DNA of 64,000 bases from Galerina marginata. Lineage: Eukaryota > Basidiomycota > Agaricomycetes > Agaricales > Galerinaceae. Position 1 is the stretch's first letter, and each line of letters begins with the position of its first letter. A model generated the notes under the pieces. That model was not told where the DNA came from. It ran no database searches and saw only the letters and a program-made list of their open reading frames with translations. The DNA is taken from contig JAECYW010000015.1 of assembly GCA_023014335.1 (NCBI GenBank), positions 434,001-498,000 on the forward strand, written 5' to 3'. This document shows, in pieces, positions 9,358 through 21,500 of the stretch. Made by a program: the position numbers and the translations under genes.

Positions 9358-11620
9358 ACTTTGCAACCCGGAGTGATGCACTGCAATATTTCTGGTCAGG
9401 AAATCGAGTTATAGCGGACGGTATAGAGTGACCTACTGTAATGTGGTGACATCCACTCGATCTTTGCACAGGTGTTCTGCAGCCTACAGAAAATAAACCA
9501 GGTGTCACGCACAGCGGGTCATGAGATGAATTTCACCTGGACAGTACTTCCACCCTTCCTTCTGCATCAATTCGTCAAATTCAAGTGGGGCTTCGCAGCG
9601 GTGCATCTGCGCGGAGTACGGTTCCGCGAAGGTTTCAAGGCAAGTTTTACACCACTGGTGCTCGCATCTTGGAGCAGGGCAGATAATGATGGTCTTACCC
9701 ATGTATTGCTCTCGGTCGACATGCATTGATTCTTTGCACCTTGGGAACGCCTTGAGCAGAATAGTGTAAAATTGGCTCGAAACTTACCTAGGACACTTTA
9801 TTGTAACGGAATGAGCGGCCAGCTGTAGTCCTTCCAACCTCTGAAGTTCCCTGCTCCCGAGGTTCAACTTGTCTATGATATCCTGCGTAACTGGATTTAA
9901 AAGGTGTTAGCTTAGCACCCTTTTTTGATATTATAAATAAATCAGACGGACGAAAGTTGTCGTTCCGCTTTTCGGCAAGGCATTCTGGGCAAGGGATAGG
10001 ATATTGTGCTTCGTCGATTTTTGTTTTGGCGAACATTGTGAGGCACTCTTTGCAAAAGAAGTGAGCGCAGTCCGCGATGGTCAACTTTTCCGTGACATAA
10101 CGATTTTCTCTGCACACCCCACATTCGAAGAATTCGAATGTATCAATGATGACAAAAAATGGTCGCTTTTCCTCGGGTTTAGGCCGACTATTTGAACTCG
10201 ACGGTAACATGACCTCTTCCGTAACTCTACTTTGCAGCACTTTCTTCTCTGGCCTGTGGTCCGCCCCTGTAACAAAAGAAAAAGAAGGCCGACTGCTTGA
10301 ACTCGACGGTAGCATGACCTCTTCCGCAACTCTTCTTTGCGGCGTTTTATTCTCTGGCCTGTGGTCCTCCCCTGTAACAAAAGAAGAAGAAGACCTATCA
10401 CCGTGAGCTTTGTGAAGCTGGGCCGGCGTATGCACAGAGGAGGGTTGCAGATGTTCGAACTGTAGGGACGCGATCGAAGCAGGCCTTTCTTCTATTTTCG
10501 TCAATGTTTCAGGCAGACGCCGACGGCTTGAGCTCGACGGCAACATGACCACGTCTTCAGATGCTCTTCGTCTCAGCAATTTATCCTCTGGCCTGGGGTC
10601 CACAACTGTGACGATAGGAGAAGAAAGACTATCACTATCTGATTTGAGAAGCTGGGATTGCTCGTGGAAAAGGGAGGCTTGGAACCGCTCGAACTCTGGG
10701 TACTCCCATGCACCATTTTGCAAGTCCATCTTCAGAGAACTCGCGCCGTATGAGCCGTCCTGAAATCGGTGCTCTAAGCTAATAAGCCTGGCCTGATTCC
10801 CCGACAAGTGGCGACCGAGCGCAGCTGAGATTTCTTCCTTCACGGCCTGCGCCTTTCGATCTTGACGATGTTCAGGAATCGGAGAACCCTCAGGAATTGG
10901 AGAGGGTTGGGTCGCCCATGCCAGTTCCGCTCTATGTAATGCCGATTGCCATACATATTCCTGATCTCGACCTTGGTGGGCAGACGACTTTACAGGGGAT
11001 TTATCTGGTAGAGGTGATAGTCGATCCTGTTTCCCCAAGATCCCCGGTCTTGCCAGTTTCTTGTCTGAACCGGCGCTTGCCTGCGATTTCGCTTCCTGAA
11101 AGTCGACCTTGGATTTCAAGTCAAGGTCCCCTCTGGTTCGACGCAGACCGGCCGACCGTAAAGTGTTTCCAACTTTAAGCAGAGAGTTAGGAGCAGGCAT
11201 CTTTACTTGCTATTGCTTACCCAAATTTGGTTGCGTAGTTGTAGTTTCGATTTTCTTCCCGGTTGCAATGCCTGTCCCCTCATCCTGCAGCAATGCCAAC
11301 TGCCATACAAAGTCCCCACTTCTAGCATGTGAGAGTTTCGATCTTGGAGCGGGGTTGTCTTTGGGCAATGAGACTGGTTCCGGTTCATCTTCATGTAATG
11401 GGGCCAATGGTCTTGCCTTCGATTCCTTGGGTGTAACATCTGTCGATCTCTCCAGCAACGCTAGCTGCCATTCAAATTCTCCATGGCGACGCCGAGGATT
11501 CCGAGATTCTTGGGGGGTTTGTGCTGAAGAGTGAATAGAGCCTTGGAAACTCGATGACTGCAGGAGATTTTCGGATTTTGGCCTTGGCCGCGACGAGCGC
11601 TTAAGCCTCGTCGTGTCCAT
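9031..11620 (-). CDS. RBR-type (RING-IBR-RING) E3 ubiquitin ligase, copy B
   Basis: Eight exons: 11221-11620, 9952-11172, 9788-9890, 9537-9739, 9437-9483, 9358-9380, 9184-9300 and 9031-9127. The total is 2211 nt, 736 aa, with the phase closing exactly. RING1 is intact (ECGVCREN...CAHFFCKEC...CPECL), as are the IBR (CPRCKESM...CPAPRCEHQWCKTC) and RING2 (CRTPVQRSSGCHHIT then CITPGC, HFCYDCGG). The cysteine after HHIT is the expected ubiquitin-thioester residue. The family transfers ubiquitin from an E2 to substrates through that cysteine. Two oddities are present. An in-frame TAG at 11210-11212 is only removed if a 48-nt intron (11173-11220) is spliced. The last exon is a diverged duplicate of the one before it, ending in the same SCTIQ tail as copy A. 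Without splicing of the 48-nt intron the product would stop at 136 aa. Confidence 0.75.
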
Positions 11621-11865
11621 CGGAGTATATCTGGGAAGATCTTGATGACGGTACTTGGAGGCTTTGCAGAGGTGTCAGGCATTAAGTGCAATATATGCTG
11701 AGCACTCACATACGTAGACGATCAAAGGAAGAAGCTATCGGTAAGTCTGCTCGTGAGTAAAGTTTCTGCGTGAATGGTTATCAAATGGTTATCGTGTTAC
11801 CAGCATGTGACTAGATTACAAAATGCGCGGACTCTGAAATCCAAAAAGGGAAAGCGACTGCACAT

Positions 11866-14612
11866 TTACAGCCAGACTTCCAAAGGACCCCGCGACCGAC
11901 TACCAGGAGACTGGGATAATAGCCGCCGCCGAAAAAATCACAAAATTTGACCGTGAAAGGAATGTGATTAAATAATCTCAACTTCAAAATCTGTGACCAC
12001 CTTAGTTTATTAAACCACTGGAATGCTTCCCCAGATGACCTGGCGTTCCCAGAGTGCACACCCTACACGGCGAATAGGGAAAGGGAAATACCAGTCTTTG
12101 CGGCATTTTGTTAGGAATTTCCGCATCACCAACAGTTCACTGTCAAGACCTGCAGGGACAATATTTTAGGAATTATATCACTGGTACAGTGACCGTCATC
12201 GTTGAGCTTCTTCGCACTCGTCGTGCCATTTCTCCCAGCCCCACGCGACCAGTGAATTATCCTTTTTAGGCCACCAACAGTGGCAGTCGGGTACAGGTGG
12301 AAATAATCTCTGTGCGTTCCTTCATAAGAAGAGGCAATAGAGGCTTTAACCAGATAGCCCTCCACATGCTTCACAGTTCACTATATCAAGGCAGTAGTCG
12401 TAAAAATTAGGGAGAGCTTGCAAAAGTATCACGCGGATCCTCCACTCAGAGTTCATGGACAGGCGAGATTCTCCAACCGAAAGTAAGAGTTTGAACGTAA
12501 TCGGTGATATGTTAAATGAGGACGCCGGTATCAAACCGTGGATCGTCTTCTGGGGCTATAAACATGAAATATACTTCTATAGAGGCTCATGTCGTGTATT
12601 TAGAGTTTATAAGAGGTATTCTGCAAGCGCCCATAAAGGTATAGCCGCCGAGCGGAGAGCATCATCAGTAGAACGAATTTGAACTTTTCCTCGGGCTCGA
12701 TAGCAGGGAGCGCTAGTAAAGAAGGACTTTTATTGTCAATGCGCCACTCCTGCGCCAGAATGCAAAGATTTGGCACTTCCCTCTGAAGTGTTGAGACAAT
12801 ATTCGATAATGACGAGGCCCTAAAAAGGAATGAAACACATTGAGGTATCAACGGAGCCAGAATCTTCATGTCGGCTATGGTAGTTTCGCCAGGAAATTTC
12901 CAATGCAAGTTCCAATGAGTAACGAACATATTCGTTGACAAAGATCATGAGGCACTTTCTTCATTTGCGCCTCGATGTCGGCCAGTGGCGTGCTGCTTGT
13001 CAATGAAAATGTCAAAACGGGACCAAATCTCTGGAATGTTTGCATTACTTACCTTCATCTGCGGAACACAGACCAAATGGTAAGGACTCGGAGGGGAAAC
13101 ATAAATACGCGTTCGCCATCCTTTCCGCTGCACTGTGGCCTGATGGCGATTTTTGGCCAGGAGGTTTCTTTGAGCCCCGATGAAATACCCTTGGACTTCT
13201 ACCGATTCAGAAGGAACGAGTAAATGACTTGGAATGGTCGGTCTTGGATGGTCCTCCGTTGCCCATCGCGATTTTCGGCCAGGTGGTTTCTTTGAGCACG
13301 GATGAGATAGTTTCCGGAGTGGCTACCAGTGAGGTCGAAAGAGTGTTAGGAGGAATAGAAACAGCTTGTCGCATTGCAAAAATACCAGCACAATGGTCGG
13401 ACCAATGTTTCGTTGGTTGATGGTTCGCAAACGGTTGTGTTGACGTTTGTTTGAACCCGATAGCCTTGACTGCTCTACCACGAAGCTCCACCACGACGGT
13501 TCCCTCCACAGACCTACAGTCGTGGAAGTCGCGCCTTAACCAAGGTACTCGCGTTTCAGTATGGTTAAAGGAGCGGGAGCCACAAAAATGTGAGCAGCCG
13601 ACTTTCCCGTCAAGTTTTATTTCTCTGCAGTCGTCTCTTTCGTGCGTCGACGCCTCATGAGGAGAATCTGGAGGCCCCATTTCGCGACCTGACCCCGCAA
13701 TTGGGCGGCAAATCAACGGGATGGTCAGTCGTACCATGTCGCCAATACTCATTACCGCTGACGCAACTTTGACGGCTCCTGGATTCCCAGAATCACTCTA
13801 GGAAGCATACTTCTGTCAATTCTACCTACCTACTCCGCTCAGTCTGCCTCCATCTTCCATTCTCTATTTGATCACTCGTCAGTCTCTGTGCCGCCTCCTT
13901 GTAATAATGGCTTCTTGTCACCTCTCCTTGCAATGTTTCCAGGATGGTCAGGATAGCCATGACTTGAGTCTTGTGTCGTGTAATTTCGAGCGCAATGTGG
14001 TCCTCCTATCGCTTGTATTCTTCGATATGCAAACAATGTCCGACAATGTCGCCTCTAACACATATTGCAAAGCAACGTAGACATACACCTGGCAGATGGT
14101 AACTGCACATGCAAAACACGGCGTGCAGTTCCCGTTCGTAGTAGCTCCAGTACATCGACACCTGCCAATGCTTGTGAATGGGGGTGTCTTGGACTTGCTG
14201 AAGGAATCCATGGCTCGAGCGACAATGACGGCTCTGCAAGTTCAAAAATATTCTGCAATAATCATTTTTGAACGGACAGGATCACGGTATCCGAACGACA
14301 CAGTGACGTGTGGAAGAAAAACTGCACCCGGACCACTGCTCGGCTCACCATCAGCTTCTCTTTCATTATGTTTTCTCAGGAATTCGAAAGATTCTCAAAT
14401 GCTGTGCAAGTTATGGCCAGAGCCTCGGTATGCAATTGGGCGCAAGGCATTTTCAATGCGCTTTGGAGCCTGTTTTCAGTTTCGACAGTCTTCGCCGAGT
14501 CCACCGTTGTCATAATCACCATCCCGACTGGCATGCATAATAATAAAAATATGAAAACCCACATCACGAGATATAACCATCGACCCGGATGTTATCATAA
14601 TATTCTCCAGTC
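11866..14612. other. Decayed region, no intact gene
   Basis: Only broken short frames are present. The longest is 181 codons on the minus strand (13207-13752), starting with a real ATG but without any domain I recognise and without clear introns. A direct imperfect repeat of about 40 bp with the core GGTTTCTTTGAGC lies near 13145-13185 and again near 13267-13307. The frame at 14096-14515 (+) is also unrecognised. Confidence 0.4.
12600..13133 (-). pseudogene. Possible F-box-type gene remnant
   Basis: The minus-strand frames contain NIPEIWSRFDIFIDKQ, which resembles the segment after the F-box in the large agaricomycete F-box families (a VCRxWRxIALSTPxLWSxF-like stretch). A discontinuous frame with hydrophobic, Leu-rich text follows (about 12600-12941). 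There are in-frame stops and no acceptable exon chain joins the parts. The assignment rests on one short motif and is weak. It could be chance. Confidence 0.22.
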
Positions 14613-14618
14613 AATAGG

Positions 14619-14625
14619 TATAAAA
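14619..14625 (+). promoter_or_regulatory. TATA box of the small secreted protein gene
   Basis: TATAAAA lies about 150 nt before the ATG at 14774, followed by a pyrimidine-rich leader (CTTTCTTTCG-like tracts), as is common for strongly expressed fungal genes. Confidence 0.5.
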
Positions 14626-14773
14626 CCAAGAAGACGTTCGAACTTCGAGCACTTCACCCAGCCTTTCTTTCGTCTCTTCTCAGACCAGGTGTCTTTCTTT
14701 CGTTCATCTCGCACTTATATTTTTTTCACTTCATTTTTACCAACCCTTCACCCACCCTTAACCTTCCTTCCAA

Positions 14774-15466
14774 ATGGCTCGTTTCGCATACTTCTTCGCT
14801 CTGGCCTTCGCCCTTTTGTTCTCTTGCGTCATGGCTGGTATGTAATTTCTGTCCGCGCCACATGACTTCATCCCACTCACTGGCTATTTTCTTCAGCGCC
14901 ACTCGGTCAGTATCCTCATCACGAAGTACTGAACTCTCCAGAAATTAACTAGGATTCCGTTCGCTAGGCGAATCGAAACGTCAAATTGGTGATATCCAAT
15001 GCAACGTTGCCCGCCTCAAGACCGTCGCTGGACTTGCGAAGTCCGCGAAATCCATTAAGAGCGCAATCGCGGCTGCTGGATCGTAAGCGCGCGTCCTTCT
15101 AAGCTTCTCATAGTCCAGGGGCTCATTATGTTTTCTAGCGACTCTGCCACCGTCGCACAACTTCAAACCGCCGCGAAAGGAATATCGAGCGCCCAAGCAG
15201 GTGTCGCAACCATCGCCACAGCTCTCTTTACCGGCCAACAGGCACCGGCAGCAGCCCGCCAGAAGGTCCAGGATGGCCTCGATGCTGCCACCAGTGCTCT
15301 AGGCTCGACTGCCTCGTAAGTTCTCCCTTCCAATTCTAACGGACCTCGACATTGAATGAGTTTCCTCAGTACGGATTCCAAGGTGACCAACGCCGTGAGC
15401 ACTGCTCAATCCAGCGTTTCAGGCACGGCAGCTGCTGGTGCACAAGTAGTTGCTGACTGCAAGTAG
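14774..15466 (+). CDS. Small secreted protein (unknown function)
   Basis: Five exons: 14774-14837, 14897-14905, 14968-15082, 15139-15315 and 15370-15466. They give 153 aa in a closed frame. The N-terminus is a clear signal peptide (hydrophobic FFALAFALLFSCVMA), followed by AAPLGESKRQIGDIQC, where a KR site suggests Kex2-type processing. The mature part is Ala/Ser/Thr/Val-rich, alpha-helical in character, with only two cysteines (one near the start, one in the final DCK). This style (RQIG-D-x-QC plus Ala-rich helices) is one I associate with a basidiomycete family of hydrophobic small secreted proteins. Its function is not known to me. Exon 2 is a 9-nt micro-exon encoding APL. Single gene, no co-regulated neighbour visible. 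Confidence 0.8.
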
Positions 15467-18400
15467 TCAACGATTTTTATGATCAGCGACTGGAGGGAAG
15501 GAACACGGACATTCAGATTTGTGGGGGGGTTTTGTACATGATCATGAAGTGTTATGTTAGCCTTGATGTACATAGAAAGCACCACACGGACTGAAAATCG
15601 GACTTGTAGATAGCTTGTAAACTCATATCACCGAATGCAACGTGATTCATGAGATTTTACCATCGGATGCAGTCAGCGCGAAGAAAGCCCACCCACCAGG
15701 ACTGACTGTTAGCAGGTTTGTAACCCAGCACCTACATTCAAGAGTTTTTAATGGAATGGAAACGGGTAAGGTTGCATACAAAATTTGTTTGAGGTTTTTA
15801 ACTTTTAAGCTCCTTGCACAGTCTGAGTCGTGGGTCGTGACGGGGTCAACTTCAGTGGAACAGCTTGACACAGTTTTAAAACCATTGCGGGTCTTTCTTT
15901 AATAACTTGGTAGGCTATCCCGTGATATGAAGTCAACAAATGGACTTGCAAAATCCCGGTTTTACACGCCGTTCGCAAAAGCCAGCTGCAATTAGATCAT
16001 CAGCCTCCTTGGTACATTCCAACAAACTTCCTAGATCGCTTTCTACGTTATCTTCTGAATCCTTCCCGTGGTGATTGGTTTTTCTCTGAGGTTTTGGAAG
16101 CGAGCCTGATGAGAGGACTATCCTTCCACAATAATATTTCGGCAACCTTCAATGTAGAGCCGTCGCAAGAGCCCAATTTGATTACCTGTCATACTTACCA
16201 AGATGTTCATCAGCAAAATTTCACAATCGAGAATATCCAGTGGGTGCCCGAAGAATCGACTCGGAGTTAGGGCATAACATTCCTAAGTTATAGGCGTGTC
16301 TACGAGGTGGAGAAAGCAAAGCGATCCTCCAAAGGTCGCAGAACTGAACCCCATCCATATGGTGCCCTCTTTGACGGTGAGTTTGTCCATCTTCATGCCT
16401 GCTAAGCCTTCGAACCCAACCCAGTATCAACACCCAGAAATGAAGGTGTGAGATGTCACTGTAGCCTATTTTCGCAATAGGACTAACGAGACCGGACGAT
16501 TGTAGTCCTCAAGTCAATAGCTAAGGAGGAAAAGAGCGTTTCGATGCTCAAGATTTCCATTTGAGCTTCTCATGACGGGAGAATGCAGGCATCAAGGAAT
16601 GTCCCATTCATGTCCATCCAAAACAAGGGTGGTTAAGTGGAAGCTCGAAATTATCATCCGAATCCGTGGGCTGTTCAGGCAGAGCGGATTCGTCGTAACC
16701 AGCATGGTCAAACCCCAGCTTGCCTATACAGGGACACGTCGAAATCGACGCCGTTCGTGTTCCATCCTGGATATTTCGGAGTCGGGATCTAAGTCTGGTC
16801 TAGTGATGAGGATATCAAAAGGAACACTTTAAGGAAATTTCTGGATCTCAGCCTCAACGGGTTCCGAAGGCGTAGTGTTTTCCTTGTCGACGAGGATGAC
16901 AAGGCGGGGTGGCAGAGTCCACACGATATCTTCCCATTGATGGCAGACGGATTTCAGGCAACAGGAAGGATACTGCGAGTAGGACATAGAAACAAATTAA
17001 AGTCTCCATCGGGTGGTCCTTCGTACCCACAAAAGTGACCGCCTCCTGCGTCTAAGAAACAACAATTCTCGGCGGAGTAGGCCAATCTGTAGCAGGTCGG
17101 GTCTGGCAAGTCTCGGATAGCGCGTCAAGCAGCCACGCAATATTGCGTTGCAGGCAAGGTGTGCTCAACCAGAAAGCGAAGTTGCACAGCCGCTGATAGG
17201 ATCTACTCTATCTAATCTAAGCGACTCGGGCTTCTCGGGCAGGGACTACCAGCTTTGTGCCTCGGACTTTCCTCCAAGTGTGTCGCATGTTCCCCTTTCT
17301 GCGGCTGCATTTCTTGAGTGAATAGATGGATATATGTGGTACGGAGTGGGGTTTATTTTCTGACAATTTTCGAAGGTGAGCTACTGTTGCAGACGAGCCT
17401 ACAAGCCACCTTTGACTCACCTGTCAGTCTTACGCATGTTAGCGTTGCAGCCTCTCATGGCAGCGACTATTTTAGAATATATTGCCGTAATAAGATGTCA
17501 AGGATCCTGATCGTCCTGAACTCGGATCTTGGATATTTTCGTTCCGAATTCCTTGTCCTGCCGTGTAGCACGGCCTATTTTGTCAGGATGAGCTCAAGAA
17601 GTCGACCTTGAAAGTGGGGTTAGGTACGTGTTATCTGAATCAGTAAATTTGCCTCCCGCGTTAAAGATCATGCGGTCCAGGTTATCTAACTCGAATCGCC
17701 TGGAGTAACTCACGACGCCAGGGTACCCATAAACTAGACAGTGAAACTGCCACTCGCCGATATCCCTCTTCCCAAGTGCTTCAACCTTCCTTCGGCCCTT
17801 CCGTAACTCTTGGATTTCCGAATCCTAAGCGGTCTGGTATTCACCGATCTATCCTTTCCCAAGGCTATCATCTCCTGACTATAAATGTATCATCAAATGA
17901 AATAACATACCCCAGCTATACTAAGAGTGAAACTCCGTTAAGTCATGATCATGAAACTCTAGTCGAACGAGACAAGGCCCGCGTCTTCCGCCCTGGGATT
18001 TTCATTTCCGGGAGATGCTGACACTTCATAGGTCTGACTCTTAGCCCCTTGACCTTTAGTTGCCAGTGGCGTATGAAGATGGTATCAGGTTATTTGAATC
18101 GACCGTTTTTGTGGATATACATCTATAAAGAATGTTCCCAATCTGTTCTGCATTGACAATCATCGAACAACGCCAGCGTTCTTAGTTGGACTAAGATTTG
18201 AATGACACTCTATTCGGAGGGTCAATTTATAACAGCGATAACCCACATGGGGCGGCTACTAATGGAGAACCAACGAAGTCTTCGTACAAGAAAGACTTAC
18301 AAGACGAGTCCGATTGAAGGGTCTTGCAAAAGTCGGAAAAACCAGGTAGCGTGTCCCACAGTGCGAAACCAACCCATGCGGAAGAAAGACATACAGATGG

Positions 18401-18560
18401 TGGCAGGCGACTGAAGGCACCAGAGCAGCGATCGGAAACCATAATGTTGAGGGAGAATAGAGTTATTCCAAGGATAGAGCGTTAATTTCAACAAGCCCGA
18501 TTACAAGACAGACTCGGAAATGCTTCTTGCTTAGACTATGTCCACGTCGCTGAGGGGAGC
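15467..18560. other. Intergenic, no gene recognised
   Basis: After the 3' end of the secreted protein gene there are only short frames (up to about 86 codons) on both strands, without domains, splice chains or repeats that I can support. The stretch 18200-18500 has small overlapping frames just beyond the 3' end of the SPO22 gene; these are probably untranslated sequence. Confidence 0.5.
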
Positions 18561-21500
18561 TCAAGGTTTCGTTCCATAACGAGATAAAAGTCGAGAATAT
18601 GTTTCCGAAATCTGTGTGAAATAGCAACGTTGACAACTAAAAATGTCAGTGAGAGGAACAAGAAGTACCTTCTCAGCACGGTCCTTTCCTTCTGGTATGA
18701 AACGACAAATAACGGCAGATACCTCGAACCATCGTTTGGCTTCGTCCATCATCGAGGTGCTGACAAAATGAAATAAAAAAATGAATTGATAAACGACTTT
18801 GACTGACTGAAGACACTCTGTCCCCGTGTTATATGCTGTCGCCAGGAGCCATTGGCGTTCTTCCATGGGGTAACCCTGTTGTCAAAACGCGTGCACAAAC
18901 ATGAGATGTTTACGAATCGGCAATGGGAGGGGGTAGGGAAAAAGTCCGGACCTCTGTGCTGTCATCGTGGTCTTCTATCACGCTCACTGCGTGCTCGACA
19001 TACCCAATGGCTTTCAGTCTATCTTCTGGAGTATCTCGGGCTAGGCTGATCGTGCAAATGGCGCGTAACCAACGAGAGAATTTCTCAACGGAAAGAGAAT
19101 CGTGGTCCAAACTTGCACGCAGAATCGCCTGTCAGATCCTTTCAGGATCTGTTCGTCCCAACATATCCGACGTAAGATAAGAAATGAGTACCTCTAAGCA
19201 TTTGTATAACACTAGCGGGATCCGGATATAGGGTCAATGAGACAAAGAGAAATTTTTCCTAACGCACCGGGTACAGGACACAAAGGATCGAGCCACTAGT
19301 CGTAGTTCTCAACATGTGTGAGTATGCCAGTAAATTAGAACAGACCAATATATCGGCGATTGCTTCAAAGGTTCCGACGGCTAATGGACCCGAATCAACG
19401 ACTTCCTGTGAAGTGAAGGCTCAGTAGGCGAATTTGTGTGAACGTGAAAGCGGATGTATATTACATCTACACCCTGAGATAACTGATCCCAGTCCTTGAG
19501 TTGCGCCGCAAATTCTGCTTGGAATACTCGCAGGGCATGTAGAAAGTATTGAATACGATCGTGACCATCACTTTCTTGAATAACCTTTTTATTCCAGATG
19601 TCAGAAATCTTTGCTTTCGCATTCTTGATGTATGCGGCAATAGCACGTAGATTGTCGTCCTGTGGTGGCACAGTAAACAAAATAGAATACTGCCTTGTGA
19701 TTGCTTACATCTATGGCTCCAGTCGTCGCTATGATCTCCCTTGCCGAAAATACTTTGGGATAAAACGATAAGCGAATTGCCAGAGCCCAGTAATGTGACA
19801 CGAAGGGAGGGATGAACCAACCTCGTCCAGACACCGCGGCGAAAGATGCATTGGCAAGGTGGAGAGACAGATCGGCGTCGATGTCAATAGGAGAGGCGTG
19901 ACAACAACATTCCAACAACTGGAGGAGAGCCCCGGAAGGACAAAAAAGAAGTCAGAACCGATTCGTCCGAATACATCGCCTTCGAATCACCTCTTTGGCG
20001 ATGTCAAAGAGCTCTGAGATCTGTTCCCCAGCATCTTCCCACTCGGAGCATCCTTGAACAGCACAATTATAGGCCGTTCTCCATAACCACGAGATATCCT
20101 TGAGCACAAGAGGTAACACTTTCTGAGATGATGCTGCTTGGGTAAGAATTCGCGCTAAATAGTATCCTTAGCGAAGATCCCAAGGCGGCAGTAAACCAGA
20201 GCACACCTGTGCGGAATTGATTGACCACAGTGTCGATTAACACGGGTCTGGTTTACGCAAATGAGATTAGTATATTCCGGCGGTAAAAAAAAGATTATCA
20301 CTTGTTTGCTGCTGGTTCGACTAGAAGACTGAGGACAAGTTTGACGATGCATCTCAAAAGGGTCATGGCCTCGACAACGACCTCCCCATTTGAGCCGATT
20401 TTCAGGGTCCTGAGAAGACTTTCGAGTACTGCGAGAAGAAGACCTTTCATCTCCGACTGGTGGGAAATCTGGGTGGCTAGTAGTAACATCTTGCGGTCCA
20501 AGTCCGGAGCTCTCAGCATATCATGGATGGCCCGGATAGCTAAGATTCCGGCACGTCAGAGATGTGTCAAAAAGGGTAAAATGAGCCACACCCTCGCTTT
20601 CCAAGCCTACATTGCAAATGGTATTAGCGTGGAGTGCTTAGTGCGGCAATGGGAGAGCAACGAACCTTGATGAACAGCAGTGAGAAATACGATATAATGG
20701 GTGGACGCCTCGTTAGTGGGACAGCGTCGGATCACCGTGGAGGCCAGTGCATATTCCCGTTGTTCAATATGACAGAGGGCTGCCTTTCGGAAACATTTCG
20801 CAGAAGTCGAGGGACTATTGGCCCTGAAGACGTCGTGACTACCAGCCATGTACCAATTTGCTGCTTCCGACCATTTCTTAGATTTGTAATGGCGCCCTCC
20901 GTATTGCCATATGAGCTAAGTAAGAAAACAAAAAATGCCACCGTCATTAGATCTACCCACATAAGCGGAAGTAATCAAATACAGACCGTGAGGCACGCAG
21001 TACAAATTATACTTGGAAGGTCTAGTTCCGCTTCGCGGATGGCTAGAATTGTTTCTTAAGGAGGCTGTGATAGCTTTGATCCAGCGAACACGTACAAGTG
21101 AAAGTTAATTCTAACGTTTCCATGGCCCTTGCGTGATCTTCGTCCTTTGAGGCATGCACCACCAAGGATAGGACTAGTCGGTGGATGTGGTCCGGTTCCG
21201 TCGTGTGGCGTTCTATGGCTTGTTTTAGACAGTGTTGATGAACAGCCGTGACAAGGGTGCTGAAAACATTCCCGGGATAAGTTCGTTTCAGCTCTTTAAA
21301 TCCGGTGACGGTATTAAAAGCATACTGATGGTGGTTTGTCGTTCTTAGGTCTTGTAAAACTCTAGAGAATTTCAGCTTAGCTCAAAACTTGTGCGTCGAA
21401 TGTGAAGGCCAAACTCAGTAATGTTGGCTTCCGAGAATTCCATATGATCGATAATAGACTTGAAGGCTAGGTGGACAGGGATCAGTAAACTGTGATTACA

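Larger units (their letters stand above)
8466..11865. repeat. Direct segmental duplication, copy 2
   Basis: This is the second unit of the tandem duplication described for 5487-8460. It holds RBR copy B and, in its 3' flank, an extra sequence of about 400 bp (8497-8903) absent from copy 1. Beyond about 11865 the similarity to copy 1 ends. Confidence 0.85.

Noticed and set aside
13207..13752. 181-codon minus-strand ORF as a gene
   Set aside because: It has an ATG, but no recognisable family, no introns in an intron-rich genome, and decayed surroundings. Kept only as a note.
14096..14515. Plus-strand ORF upstream of the secreted protein gene
   Set aside because: No domain, overlapping frames of similar length in three phases, no splice chain.
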